From CAJQLB01 sp041392065 (GTDB taxonomy: Bacteria; Bacteroidota; Bacteroidia; Flavobacteriales; Flavobacteriaceae), in NCBI GenBank assembly GCA_041392065.1, contig JAWKMU010000002.1, positions 620,001-684,000 on the forward strand: a DNA stretch of 64,000 nt, in the 5' to 3' direction. Positions 16,969 to 26,371 of the stretch are shown in pieces. The notes beneath the pieces are model-generated. The model had not been told where the DNA came from. It did no database searches and worked only from the letters and a program-made list of their open reading frames with translations. A program made the position numbers and the translations under genes. Numbering within the stretch: position 1 is the first letter of the stretch; each line of letters opens with the position of its first letter.

Positions 16969-18318
16969 TTAATTCCAAGAGTTTTTTTCTTCATCCTCGC
17001 GCATAAACTCTTCAATTTTTCTGCGTTCCCAATTGCGTCCAAAAATGCCATCATTAACAAAGACTTTATAGGCGTGAATTAATAAACCTATTCCCCAACC
17101 TAACATTGGCCACCAAAACCATTGGTATCCCCAAAATGTCCAATAATTAATAAAAGCTAAAAATGGAATTACAATAATATAAGATATTAGGCTATAGTAA
17201 AATTCTTTTACTTCTTCTACGTGTTTACGTGCACGAACGTAACTGTCGTCAAATTGTTCTTTTGTTCTTGTTCTCATGACTGTGATTTGTTTTGTAAGCA
17301 TTGGTATTGCTACTGCAAAACTACTTGCTTGTTGATTGATGTTTACTTTTCTATCTGTTAATAAATCGTAGCGCTGTTTGATGTTATCTAATCCTACTCC
17401 ACTACTCTTTTTTACTATTTGTTTTGGTTGCAAATTATTCTCAACAACCAATGAATTGTTTGTTTCATAAATCTTTATGTGTAAAGGCTTACTAGAAGTT
17501 ACCATATTGTGCTTTACTGCATTTTCCAATAGCAATTGCAAGGATAGTGGCACTACTTTACTTTCAGGATTTGAGGCTTGCTCAGGGATTTCGAAAATGA
17601 TGCTGTCTTCAAATCTCATTTTAAGTAAAGACATATAGGTTTTAGCAAATTCTAATTCCTCATCTACTGTTACTAAATCTTTATTCTTTTGTTCTAAAAC
17701 ATAACGATAAACCTTTGATAAGGCAGTTGTGAACTTTTGTGCACTTTCTGGGTTTTCATCTATTAAACTTGTTAATACATTTAAACTATTGAACAAAAAG
17801 TGTGGATCTAACTGATTTTTTAGAGCATCAAATTTTGCACTTGCTGTTCCAGCAATAACCTTTTGCTCTTTAATTTTGTTTTTTTGTAATTGCTGATAAA
17901 AATAAAAAGCATGAAAAAACATAGATATAGCAATGGTTATGATTAAAGCAGTATAGTAAAATGCCATACTTTCTGTTTGCAAAAACATTTCATAACTTAC
18001 TCCATCAAGCACAACTCTTTGAAAAATTCTGATTAAAAAAACCGTTCCAAGAGTCAAAATAATTGAGCCAACGAAACCAATTACCAATCGATACTTTTTA
18101 TATCTATTCCAAACAACACGTTCATTTAGATAATCAAAAAATGAAGAGTTTACCAATGTTAAAGGAAAGCAATACATCACATAGTAGCCAAAAACCTTAA
18201 CAAGATGCAAATTGTACATAACTTCTTTGCCAGATGCATAATCGAATATGATGTCTATTACGAACAATACAAGTGCGATTAAGATACTTATGGATATTAG
18301 TTTTATAAACTTCTTCAT
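16969..18318 (-). CDS. LytS-type sensor histidine kinase with C-terminal 2TM domain
   Basis: A 449-residue kinase. Residues 1-145 hold about four transmembrane segments. The His-kinase domain follows with His173 in LDPHFLFNSLNVL, the N box LLENAVKHN (263-271) and the G box SGVGLDNIKQRY. After residue 345 comes a full 2TM domain (about 360-440) with the tail FGRNWERRKIEEFMRED, almost the same as in the three small proteins encoded downstream. It would phosphorylate the LytTR regulator of the operon. The kinase-2TM fusion suggests that the small proteins interact with or mimic this domain. Confidence 0.93.
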   Translation of the reverse strand: MKKFIKLISISILIALVLFVIDIIFDYASGKEVMYNLHLVKVFGYYVMYCFPLTLVNSSFFDYLNERVVWNRYKKYRLVIGFVGSIILTLGTVFLIRIFQRVVLDGVSYEMFLQTESMAFYYTALIITIAISMFFHAFYFYQQLQKNKIKEQKVIAGTASAKFDALKNQLDPHFLFNSLNVLTSLIDENPESAQKFTTALSKVYRYVLEQKNKDLVTVDEELEFAKTYMSLLKMRFEDSIIFEIPEQASNPESKVVPLSLQLLLENAVKHNMVTSSKPLHIKIYETNNSLVVENNLQPKQIVKKSSGVGLDNIKQRYDLLTDRKVNINQQASSFAVAIPMLTKQITVMRTRTKEQFDDSYVRARKHVEEVKEFYYSLISYIIVIPFLAFINYWTFWGYQWFWWPMLGWGIGLLIHAYKVFVNDGIFGRNWERRKIEEFMREDEEKNSWN

Positions 18319-18328
18319 TTTTATTATT

Positions 18329-18946
18329 TTATTTACAACTACTTAGAACTTGTTCTGCCCTTTCTTTTCCCCAAGTTGGATGAAAAGGTGTTTCAGGTTT
18401 AAAGTTAGCAAAAAGTTCTATGGCTCTTTCTATATCTTTACAAAATGGCGTTGTATCTTGACCGAAAAAACGAGCGCTTCCCATATCCCATTCTGCCTTA
18501 CTTAAAATCACTCTAGGATTTTCAGGGTCAATTTGCAAAGCTTGAGCATACAAAGCAGCTATTTTTGGTGATAATTGCATACCATAGGTTGCTCCGTCAA
18601 AAGCCACATAAGCTGTATGCTTCATAGCTTGTAAAACCAAAATTTCAGAATTATTTTTAGAGATTGCTGTTGCATCATTAATTAAATCTTGTGCTTTTTT
18701 TAATTGAGAATCTAATTTGTCTTTATCTTTCTCATTAAAGCTTTGCAGAATTAATACTTGAGCTGCATAGTATGGTGGCAACCAGTTATCAGTTTCAGCA
18801 GCTGCTATGCGCTCAAAAAGGTTTGAAGCTTCAATTGGGTTTGTTCCCCAAAGCTCAAAGGCCTTTTGCATACCTTTTTCGTAATTTGATTGCGCAGTTA
18901 CAATTCCTGAAATTATAAATGCGATTAAAAGTGCTAATTTTTGCAT
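18329..18946 (-). CDS. Exported TPR-like protein heading the LytS/LytTR operon
   Basis: A 205-residue protein with a signal peptide ending GIVTAQ. The mature part consists of helix pairs resembling tetratricopeptide repeats, for example PKIAALYAQALQIDPENPRV, but the repeats are degenerate. It is probably periplasmic. It lies 10 bases upstream of the kinase gene on the same strand and is the first gene of the operon, so it may be a sensor accessory or a target. No enzymatic motif is visible. Confidence 0.75.
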   Translation of the reverse strand: MQKLALLIAFIISGIVTAQSNYEKGMQKAFELWGTNPIEASNLFERIAAAETDNWLPPYYAAQVLILQSFNEKDKDKLDSQLKKAQDLINDATAISKNNSEILVLQAMKHTAYVAFDGATYGMQLSPKIAALYAQALQIDPENPRVILSKAEWDMGSARFFGQDTTPFCKDIERAIELFANFKPETPFHPTWGKERAEQVLSSCK

Positions 18947-19101
18947 AATAGTTCGTTTTTTAATTATGAGACAAATATCTTGTGATGCTTCATATTTTAA
19001 AAAACTGAATGACCGAATTGTCGTATAAGGGAGATGAATTGTTCTTTTAGCATTAATATGTAATTTTTATAATTATCTTTATTAAAACAAAAACATAATT
19101 A

Positions 19102-19986
19102 ATGAAGTTTTTAATACTCACATGCTTATCAATTCTCTTACTTACTTGCAAACCAAACGAAAACAAGTTTAGTATAAACGAAGATTACATTTTTGAAATG
19201 GATTCTTTTTTTAATGAAAAAATGAAAGAACGACAAGGCGATTACTTACAGTTGGTTGCATTACATAAACTTACCGAAGGAAGTAATACTTTTGGCAAAG
19301 ACACAATCAATGATCTAAGTCTGAGTATTGATTATTTACAACCTACTATTGGAAGTATTTTAAAAAACGATGAAGGATTTAGCTTCGTAGCATTAGAAAA
19401 TGTCGAAGTAAAAACGCAAAAAGATTCCTTAATTACTAACATAAATCTAAGTTTAAATGAATACGGAAGCTCTGAAAAATTGTATTATAAAGATTTGAGT
19501 TGGCAAATTATAACACGTTCAGAACAACAGTACTTGAGAGTTTGGGACGCAAAAAATCCAGCCATAGAAGCTTTTAAAGGATTTAATAAATTTGAGCTTA
19601 ACAGCGATTTCATTTTTGATGCAGATTTTACCTATTACGAAAAAGAAAAAACCGAAGTTGTAAAAGCAGAAGTTGATGGCAAACGCAGCACAAATTTTAT
19701 TGGTAAAGTATCTTTTGTTTATAAAAACAAGCCTTACTCATTAGAAGTCGGAAGCGATGGTTTTACCATGGTTGGCGATGCTACTACAGGCGAAACTACT
19801 TATGGAGGTGGTCGCTATATGTACATAACCTTACCTGAAACCGATGGCAAAACCATTTTAGATTTTAATAAACTTTACAATCCTCCTTGTGCATTTTCAG
19901 AGTTTACAACTTGCTTATATCCACCACGTCAAAACCATTTGCCTTTGGCTATATTAGCTGGCGAACAAATTCAGCAAAAAAATTAA
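19102..19986 (+). CDS. DUF1684 domain lipoprotein
   Basis: A 294-residue lipoprotein with a signal ending ILLLTC (Cys16). DUF1684 landmarks are the ETTYGGGRYMYITLPE segment, ILDFNKLYNPPCAFSEF and the ending CLYPPRQNHLPLAILAGE. The family is common in Bacteroidota and Actinobacteria and has no established function. It converges with tonB, overlapping its stop codon by four bases. Confidence 0.88.
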   Translation: MKFLILTCLSILLLTCKPNENKFSINEDYIFEMDSFFNEKMKERQGDYLQLVALHKLTEGSNTFGKDTINDLSLSIDYLQPTIGSILKNDEGFSFVALENVEVKTQKDSLITNINLSLNEYGSSEKLYYKDLSWQIITRSEQQYLRVWDAKNPAIEAFKGFNKFELNSDFIFDADFTYYEKEKTEVVKAEVDGKRSTNFIGKVSFVYKNKPYSLEVGSDGFTMVGDATTGETTYGGGRYMYITLPETDGKTILDFNKLYNPPCAFSEFTTCLYPPRQNHLPLAILAGEQIQQKN

Positions 19987-20713
19987 TTATCAACATATTG
20001 AAAATTAATTGGTACACTATAAGGCACATTTACAGCCTTCCCTCGTTGTTTACCTGGCTCCATTTTTGGCAATAAACCAATAATTCTTGAAGCTTCTTTT
20101 TCAAGTATTTTATCAGGTCCTCTTGTTTTTATATTAGAAATATAACCTTTACTATTTACCGTAAACATTACATAAACCTTGCCACTTAGGCCTAATTCAA
20201 TCGCTTGTTCTGGATATTTAAAATGTTCAACAATATGCTTGGTTACATTGTCTTGAAAACAGTTTTTCAATTCAGCGTTCGTTTTCCCTTTGCAACCAGG
20301 AAAAACTGGAACGTTTTCAATAACCGCAAAAGGGACTTCTATATCTTCCTCTATTTCTTCAACAACTAAATCTTCTACAAACAGTTCTCTTTGCTCAATT
20401 GCATCGTCTTGACTTGTCTCAGTGCTTTCAATTACAGTTTCTTCAACCTCATCAATATCTTCAACAATAACGATGACCTCAGGAGCAGCAGTTGGTGGTG
20501 GAGGTGGTGGAGGTGGTACATCTACATTTAATAAAGGAATGTCTTCTTCTATTTCTTGGTTCATTTCTAATATCTCTGCAATTTCATCAACCTTATCATA
20601 GGTTTTAAAATTGAGTAAGTTGTAGGTAACAAAAAGCATTAAGCATAATCCAATAGAAAAATACAAACTGCTATTATGATTGAGGTCTACGTTGGGATTT
20701 TTTTAGCTTCCAT
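19983..20713 (-). CDS. tonB: Energy transducer TonB, reading frame broken near the start
   Basis: The intact part (20705 to 19983) encodes a TonB protein: one transmembrane segment (YFSIGLCLMLFVTYNLLN), a periplasmic stretch with eight prolines (VDVPPPPPPPP), an acidic spacer, and the C-terminal TonB domain with YPEQAIELGLSGKVYVMFTV. The frame has no ATG. An ATG at 20713 in another frame reads MEAKK, and adding one A to the A7 run (20698-20704 on the minus strand) would give MEAKKNPNVDLNHNSSLYFS, the usual flavobacterial TonB start. So a one-base deletion, sequencing error or slippage site is likely; a TTG at 20666 is the only start in frame. TonB would energise outer-membrane receptors. Confidence 0.85.
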
Positions 20714-20862
20714 GACTTAAGTTTTTAATAGTAAAAAGTTACGTGATTTATACACCAATAAATATGACTTTTGTCAGTTCTGCTAAAACGATAATAAATG
20801 CTACAAATCCGAAAAAAATAACTATCTTGGTAAACCTTATTTTTATGTAAACCAACCACAAT

Positions 20863-21756
20863 ATGATTCGTTTCTTAGATGCCTCAAGAAACTTATATCC
20901 TACCGCAATTGTTATAATCTTATTAGCTTTTTTTATTCAGAGTTGTGATTCTGAAATAGAAGAAGGTGTTATGAAAAGTGACCTTAACAAAGATGTCGAA
21001 ATGGTGACCAATTATGGTACTATTATTATGAGGTTGTCTGACGAAACACCAAAACACAGAAACAATTTCATTAAACTAGTCAATCAAAAATTTTATGATA
21101 GCTTACTTTTTCATCGTGTTATTGAAAACTTCATTATTCAAACTGGTGATCCTGAAAGTAAATTGCAAAACTCAGATAAAGAATTATGCGATTCGGATTT
21201 ACCATACAAAGTTCCAAAAGAAATAAGCACTAATTTATTTCATAAAAGAGGCACTCTAAATGCTGCAAGAGAAGGAGACGACAATAATCCTGAACAAGCA
21301 TCAAGTAGTACTCAGTTTACAATTGTACAAGGTCGTGTTTATAACGATAGCACTTTAGATGTTGCTTTGGGGAGAATTAATAAATGGTTGGCTTATAATA
21401 AAGTAATTAATCAACCTGAACAAAAAGAAAATAGAGAAAAATTAGGCTCTTATGAGTTTTACACAGAAAATAAAACGGCTTACGACTCTATAAGCAAACT
21501 ATTAGACTCCTTGGCAACCATTAAACTTGAATCTATAAAAAAATACAGTTATCCTGAAGCACATCGTGAAGTTTATAAAACCATAGGTGGAGCTGCCCAT
21601 TTAGATCAAAACTATACTGTTTTTGGAGAAGTTGTTCACGGCATGAATGTAGTAGATAGCATTGCTGCTGTAGAAAAAGAAGGTTCAAAACCTATTAACG
21701 ATGTCAGAATCATAACTGCAAAACTCATAAAACGAAAAGAATACGAAAAACAATAA
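20863..21756 (+). CDS. Cyclophilin-type peptidylprolyl isomerase lipoprotein
   Basis: A 297-residue protein with an N-terminal lipoprotein signal (segment ending FFIQSC, Cys28). The cyclophilin fold starts at MVTNYGTIIMRLSDETPKHR and contains FYDSLLFHRVIENFIIQTGD and SSSTQFTIVQG. A helical insertion of roughly 80 residues follows, before the last strands GGAAHLDQNYTVFGEVVHGM. It would assist folding of exported proteins at the periplasmic membrane face. It starts a same-strand series with RidA, an S10 peptidase, a nitrilase and an amidohydrolase, with 11 bases to the next gene. Confidence 0.9.
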   Translation: MIRFLDASRNLYPTAIVIILLAFFIQSCDSEIEEGVMKSDLNKDVEMVTNYGTIIMRLSDETPKHRNNFIKLVNQKFYDSLLFHRVIENFIIQTGDPESKLQNSDKELCDSDLPYKVPKEISTNLFHKRGTLNAAREGDDNNPEQASSSTQFTIVQGRVYNDSTLDVALGRINKWLAYNKVINQPEQKENREKLGSYEFYTENKTAYDSISKLLDSLATIKLESIKKYSYPEAHREVYKTIGGAAHLDQNYTVFGEVVHGMNVVDSIAAVEKEGSKPINDVRIITAKLIKRKEYEKQ

Positions 21757-21767
21757 GCAAGTTAATT

Positions 21768-22319
21768 ATGAGAAACTACCTTTATATATGCTTCATTTTA
21801 TTTTCAGCATGCAATCAAAACTTAGAAAACGCAAAAGCCATTGAACCTCTTTACGATTATGATGTTGAAGAACGCCTAAAAGAGTTAAATATCACTTTAA
21901 TACCAAGTCCACCACCAGTTGCAAATTATGTCAATGCTGTTAAAACAGGTAACCTCATGTTTTTGGCAGGAAAAGGACCATCAAAAGCTGAAGGTGGATA
22001 CATCACAGGAAAAGTTGGTGTGGATTTAACTGTTGAAGAAGGCTATGAAGCGGCAAGACTGACTGCAATTGCCCAACTATCTGTTTTAAAGCACGAATTA
22101 GGAGACCTTAATAAAGTCGTTAGAATTGTAAAAGTATTAGGCATGGTCAATGCAGATAGTACATTCACAAATCATCCTGAAGTTATCAACGGATTTTCAG
22201 ATGTAATGGTCGAAGTTTTTGGATATCGTGCTAAACATGCAAGAGCTGCTGTTGGTATGGCTTCCTTACCTCGAAATATATCAGTTGAAATTGAAATGAT
22301 TGTTGAAATTCAAGAATAA
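21768..22319 (+). CDS. RidA family protein with lipoprotein signal
   Basis: A 183-residue protein. The RidA/YjgF domain spans about residues 45-180: PPVANYVNAVKTGNLMFLAG, then TGKVGVDLTVEEGYEAARLT, ending SLPRNISVEIEMIVEI. RidA proteins normally hydrolyse reactive enamines and imines in the cytoplasm. This one has an N-terminal segment MRNYLYICFILFSAC with a lipobox (Cys15), so it is predicted to be exported and lipid-anchored. It lies between an exported cyclophilin and an exported S10 carboxypeptidase. Confidence 0.88.
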   Translation: MRNYLYICFILFSACNQNLENAKAIEPLYDYDVEERLKELNITLIPSPPPVANYVNAVKTGNLMFLAGKGPSKAEGGYITGKVGVDLTVEEGYEAARLTAIAQLSVLKHELGDLNKVVRIVKVLGMVNADSTFTNHPEVINGFSDVMVEVFGYRAKHARAAVGMASLPRNISVEIEMIVEIQE

Positions 22320-22340
22320 ATTAAAAACCTTAAACAATAC

Positions 22341-23858
22341 ATGATTAAAAAAATAATACTATTAGCTGTCACTTTTTGCTATGCAACAACTTACGCTCAG
22401 GAAAAAGAAAAAGAGGAAATAAAACCAATTCCAGAAGCACAATCGTTTGTTACCAACCACCAAGGTGTTTTTGGCAACACAACTATAAATTATACCGCAA
22501 CAGCATCTGAAACCTATTTAAAGGATGATGATGGTAATCCTGTCGCATCTATTTGGTCTGTAGCTTATACTAAGAACAAGGACAAAAGTTCAAATTCCTC
22601 AAACCGACCTGTGACTTTTGTGTTTAATGGTGGTCCAGGTTCGGCTTCAGTTTGGTTGCATATGGGACTTTTTGGTCCTCAGCTCGTTAAAGTTGATTCT
22701 GAAGCCAAAGAAGATGATGGTGCTGCTCCATACGATTTGGTAACAAACAATTATGGCATTTTAGACCTTACAGATCTTGTTTTTATTGATCCTGTTGGAA
22801 CTGGCTACTCTCGTGTGATTGGTAAAGGAAAAGTTGAAGATTTTTGGGGACTTATGGAAGATGCCAATTCTGTTGCAAAATTCATGCGTCAGTGGATAAC
22901 CGAAAACAAACGTTGGAACTCTCCTAAATATATTGCTGGAGAAAGTTTTGGTACTACACGAGCTGCTGCTGTTGCCAACGTTCTGGAAGATGAAGGGCAA
23001 AGTATGGCTTTAAACGGTTTAATTCTAATCTCGCAAGCCTTAGATTATGCTGGCTCAACATCCTCTCATTATAACATTACTTCTTATCTAACATATTTAC
23101 CAAGTATGGCTGCAACAGCTTGGTATCATAAAAAAGCTGGGCAAAGTAAAACTTTAGAAGCGTTTGTTGAAGAAGCTCGAAACTTTACTTATAATACTTA
23201 TGCTCCTGCTCTTTACAAAGGTACTTTGCTAAGTACTTCAGAAGAAAACAATCTTGCTGAAAAATTGTCTTATTTTATAGGATTGGACAAAAACTATATT
23301 TTAAGATCAAACAATCGCATTTTGATGCATCGTTTTCAAAAAAACCTACTAGCAGATCAAGGCTTAGCTATAGGAAGGCTCGATGGTCGCTTTATGGGTG
23401 ATGACGCAGATGATGTGTCTGAAGGTCCAAGTCTTGGCGATCCTTCATCCTATCAAATTGATGCTGCTTACACAGCTGCACTTAACCATTATTTAGCCGA
23501 AACTTTAAAAGTTGAAATGGATAGACCTTACTTAATTTCAGCTGGTGGCGAATTGTACGGAAAATGGAGATGGCGACCAGTTCCTGATGGTCAATACTGG
23601 GAACCAATGCCAGTAAACACGGCAGAAATGTTAGGTGAAACCATGCGAAGAAATCCAGACATGAAAGTTTTGGTAGCAAGTGGATATTACGACCTTATCT
23701 GTCCTTTTTTTGATACAGAATATACATTTTCCAGAAACGGAATTGTTAAAGAACGTGTTACACTAACCTATTATGAAGCTGGACATATGATGTATGTACA
23801 TCAACCAGATTTGGTAAAAATAGCCAAAGATATTCGAGATTTTTTAACTCAAAATTAG
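22341..23858 (+). CDS. S10 family serine carboxypeptidase
   Basis: A 505-residue exported peptidase (signal ending TTYAQ) of the alpha/beta-hydrolase S10 family, which removes C-terminal residues from peptides. Visible landmarks are the oxyanion region FNGGPGSASVWLHMGLFGP, the catalytic Ser in IAGESFGTTRAAA, the Asp in GYYDLICPFFD and the His in EAGHMMYVHQ. The length is normal. It abuts the nitrilase gene directly (stop at 23858, start at 23859), which points to a joint operon for peptide or amide breakdown. Confidence 0.93.
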   Translation: MIKKIILLAVTFCYATTYAQEKEKEEIKPIPEAQSFVTNHQGVFGNTTINYTATASETYLKDDDGNPVASIWSVAYTKNKDKSSNSSNRPVTFVFNGGPGSASVWLHMGLFGPQLVKVDSEAKEDDGAAPYDLVTNNYGILDLTDLVFIDPVGTGYSRVIGKGKVEDFWGLMEDANSVAKFMRQWITENKRWNSPKYIAGESFGTTRAAAVANVLEDEGQSMALNGLILISQALDYAGSTSSHYNITSYLTYLPSMAATAWYHKKAGQSKTLEAFVEEARNFTYNTYAPALYKGTLLSTSEENNLAEKLSYFIGLDKNYILRSNNRILMHRFQKNLLADQGLAIGRLDGRFMGDDADDVSEGPSLGDPSSYQIDAAYTAALNHYLAETLKVEMDRPYLISAGGELYGKWRWRPVPDGQYWEPMPVNTAEMLGETMRRNPDMKVLVASGYYDLICPFFDTEYTFSRNGIVKERVTLTYYEAGHMMYVHQPDLVKIAKDIRDFLTQN

Positions 23859-24782
23859 ATGAATGTAAAAGTTGCAGTAGTACAAGATTCACCTGTTTTT
23901 TTTGATAAAGATAAAACACTTCAAAAAGTTGAAATCATTGTTAAGGAATATGCTAAACAGGATTACAATCTCATTGTATTTCCTGAATCGTTTATTCCAG
24001 GATATCCTCGAGGATTTTCGTTTGGTGCAACGATTGGAAATAGAACAGATAAAGGCAGACAACATTATGCAGACTATTACAATAATAGTGTCGATTTAGA
24101 AAGTGTCGATTTAAAACGATTGGAAACCTTATCAAAAGAACAAAACATTTACATCGTTATTGGAGTAACTGAAAAACAGCAAACCAATGGTAGTTTGTAC
24201 TGCTCAATGCTTTACCTCTCTCCTACTGATGGCTTACTTGGTGTTCACCGAAAAATTAAACCAACTGGAACCGAACGTTTGGTTTGGGCTGAAGCTGGAG
24301 CTGAATCCTTAGTTACTTTTGATACTAAAATTGGCAAACTTGGAGGCCTTATCTGCTGGGAAAACTATATGCCTTTAACTCGTATGAGTATGTATTTAAA
24401 AGGTGTAGAAATTTATATTGCTCCAACAGCAGATTCTCGTGAGCAGTGGACAGCCACTATGCAGCAAATTGCTTTAGAAGGTCGTTGCTTTGTATTAGGC
24501 TGTAATCAGTACATGACTACTTCGATGTACCCAGAAAAATATAAAAATGAAGTTGCCAACCAACCAGAAAAATTTTGTTCTGGAGGTTCTGTTATTGTGT
24601 CTCCATTAGGAAAAATTGTAGAAGGACCATTATTTGATAAAGCAGGAGTTTTAGTTGCTGATTTAGATTTAGAAGATATTAAACGTAGTAAGCTGGATTT
24701 TGATGTGATTGGACACTATGCTCGAAACGATTTATTTGATTTTAAGGTAAATGGGCAACCTGACATTAAACGAGAGAACTAA
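23859..24782 (+). CDS. Nitrilase (carbon-nitrogen hydrolase)
   Basis: A 307-residue cytoplasmic enzyme of the nitrilase superfamily. The catalytic triad is visible as Glu43 (VFPESFIPGYP), Lys132 (HRKIKPT) and Cys166 (GGLICWENYMP). The CWENYMP context is that of true nitrilases, which convert nitriles to acids and ammonia, but amidase activity cannot be excluded. It is sandwiched between an exported S10 peptidase and an exported amidohydrolase; its last 32 bases overlap the longest possible frame of the latter. Confidence 0.88.
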   Translation: MNVKVAVVQDSPVFFDKDKTLQKVEIIVKEYAKQDYNLIVFPESFIPGYPRGFSFGATIGNRTDKGRQHYADYYNNSVDLESVDLKRLETLSKEQNIYIVIGVTEKQQTNGSLYCSMLYLSPTDGLLGVHRKIKPTGTERLVWAEAGAESLVTFDTKIGKLGGLICWENYMPLTRMSMYLKGVEIYIAPTADSREQWTATMQQIALEGRCFVLGCNQYMTTSMYPEKYKNEVANQPEKFCSGGSVIVSPLGKIVEGPLFDKAGVLVADLDLEDIKRSKLDFDVIGHYARNDLFDFKVNGQPDIKREN

Positions 24783-24795
24783 AAAACTATCAATC

Positions 24796-26142
24796 ATGAA
24801 AAATATAGGTCTAATATTAATTCTGCTTGTTTTTAGTTGTTCAAAAAGCACGGAAGAAACTTATAATCTAGTTATCACTAACACCAACCTTATTGATGGC
24901 ACTGGCTCAGAAATTCAACCTAACAAAAACATTTATATAAAAGATGGCATCATTGTAAAGATTGATTCTGGAGAAGCTAAACCTAATAAAAATGTTGTGG
25001 ATGGTACAGATAAATATGTAATACCTGGATTATTTGATGCTCATGTTCATACAACAAACTATCAACGAGATTTACCATTATTTGTGCATTTTGGAGTTAC
25101 TTCCATATTTGTAACAGGTGGAAGCAAGGCAACCAACGACTATTATTCAGAAATGAGAGCATTTGGCAATGATACTTTAGTTACTGCACCCAGAGTATTT
25201 CATACATCTCAACACTTTATTACAGAAGGAAGTCATCCAGTTAAAACGTACTCAACAAGTAATTGGATTGATGGCGAAACCTATTTTACAATAAAAGATA
25301 CCATACAAATTGAAAATTTAGTTAGAGAAGTAGCTCAACAACCTATCAAAGGGATTAAGCTTACCATTGAAGATGGTCCAGCACCTCCATTTATAGAACG
25401 TATTCCTCAAGAATTTGTAACCAAAATTGCTAAAGAAGCTAAAAAAAATAACACTCGAGTTTTTGCTCATGTTAGTGATAACATCGAATTAAAAATGGCT
25501 TTTGATGCAAAAATTAACGACATTATACATTATGTTGGTGTAGATATAGATTTTGAAAGAGATACTGACTTATTAGATTACATGTACAACAATGATGTGT
25601 CCATTGTAACAACTTTAATGATAGATAAAAGTTTTCTGTATCCATTATACAAAGATTGGATTAACACCATTGAAGCCATTGATTTATTTAATAAAGAGGA
25701 AGTTGCAAGTCTAAACGACTCATCTGAAATTGAAAGAGCTAAACGATACACCAACATGTTAGTCAATGAATTTAATATTGAAGAACCAATATTCCAAAAT
25801 TTAATTGTATCTCAAGTTCAGGACATAGATGAGCTTTATAAAAATGGTGTAAATATGGTTATTGGGACAGATACAGGCAATACTTATATTTTTCCTGGCT
25901 ACAGTGTACACGAAGAAATGCAACTCATGGAGTTAGGTGGTATGCAACCAATAGACATTATTAAAATGGCAACTCATAATGCTGCAAAAATGCTAGATGA
26001 GTTAGATAATTTAGGAACCATCGAAACAGGCAAAATAGCTGATATGATTTTATTGAATAAAAACCCTTTGGAAACTATTAAAAACACCCTTTCAATTAAT
26101 ACAGTTATTAATGATGGAATCATTCAAAAACGGTTAAAATAA
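24796..26142 (+). CDS. Amidohydrolase family lipoprotein
   Basis: The ATG at 24796 gives a 448-residue lipoprotein with signal LLVFSC (Cys15); the longer frame from 24751 overlaps the nitrilase gene and is less likely. It has the metal-dependent amidohydrolase barrel: a start NTNLIDGTGSEIQPNKNIYI, the HxH motif in GLFDAHVHTTN, FAHVSDN, the aspartate region GTDTGNTY, and the closing DNLGTIETGKIADMILLNKN. Close relatives include imidazolonepropionase-like and dipeptidase-like enzymes; the substrate is not predictable. It closes the cyclophilin-to-amidohydrolase gene run. Confidence 0.88.
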   Translation: MKNIGLILILLVFSCSKSTEETYNLVITNTNLIDGTGSEIQPNKNIYIKDGIIVKIDSGEAKPNKNVVDGTDKYVIPGLFDAHVHTTNYQRDLPLFVHFGVTSIFVTGGSKATNDYYSEMRAFGNDTLVTAPRVFHTSQHFITEGSHPVKTYSTSNWIDGETYFTIKDTIQIENLVREVAQQPIKGIKLTIEDGPAPPFIERIPQEFVTKIAKEAKKNNTRVFAHVSDNIELKMAFDAKINDIIHYVGVDIDFERDTDLLDYMYNNDVSIVTTLMIDKSFLYPLYKDWINTIEAIDLFNKEEVASLNDSSEIERAKRYTNMLVNEFNIEEPIFQNLIVSQVQDIDELYKNGVNMVIGTDTGNTYIFPGYSVHEEMQLMELGGMQPIDIIKMATHNAAKMLDELDNLGTIETGKIADMILLNKNPLETIKNTLSINTVINDGIIQKRLK

Positions 26143-26371
26143 ATTAAAAGTTTATTCCGACTAAGCCCAGACTGTATAATCTGAACGACTAGGAATCTTG
26201 TAATTATATTTTTCGCTTGCTTGGATAGATATACTCAATTAAAACTTTGCTTTTATTTTTGTAATGTTCAAAATAACTTAACTCAGATCAAAGTTGAAGC
26301 ATTAACATAGCAATTAAAATTTAATCTAAAAACCTATTGCCCATTTCTATTCTTTATAGTACTTTTAGTTT

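Noticed and set aside
26143..26371. Possible degenerate repeat (CAGACTGTATAATCTG, near 26169) before spoT/relA
   Set aside because: The dyad is imperfect and has no second copy in the window; I see only a putative promoter at the end of this stretch.
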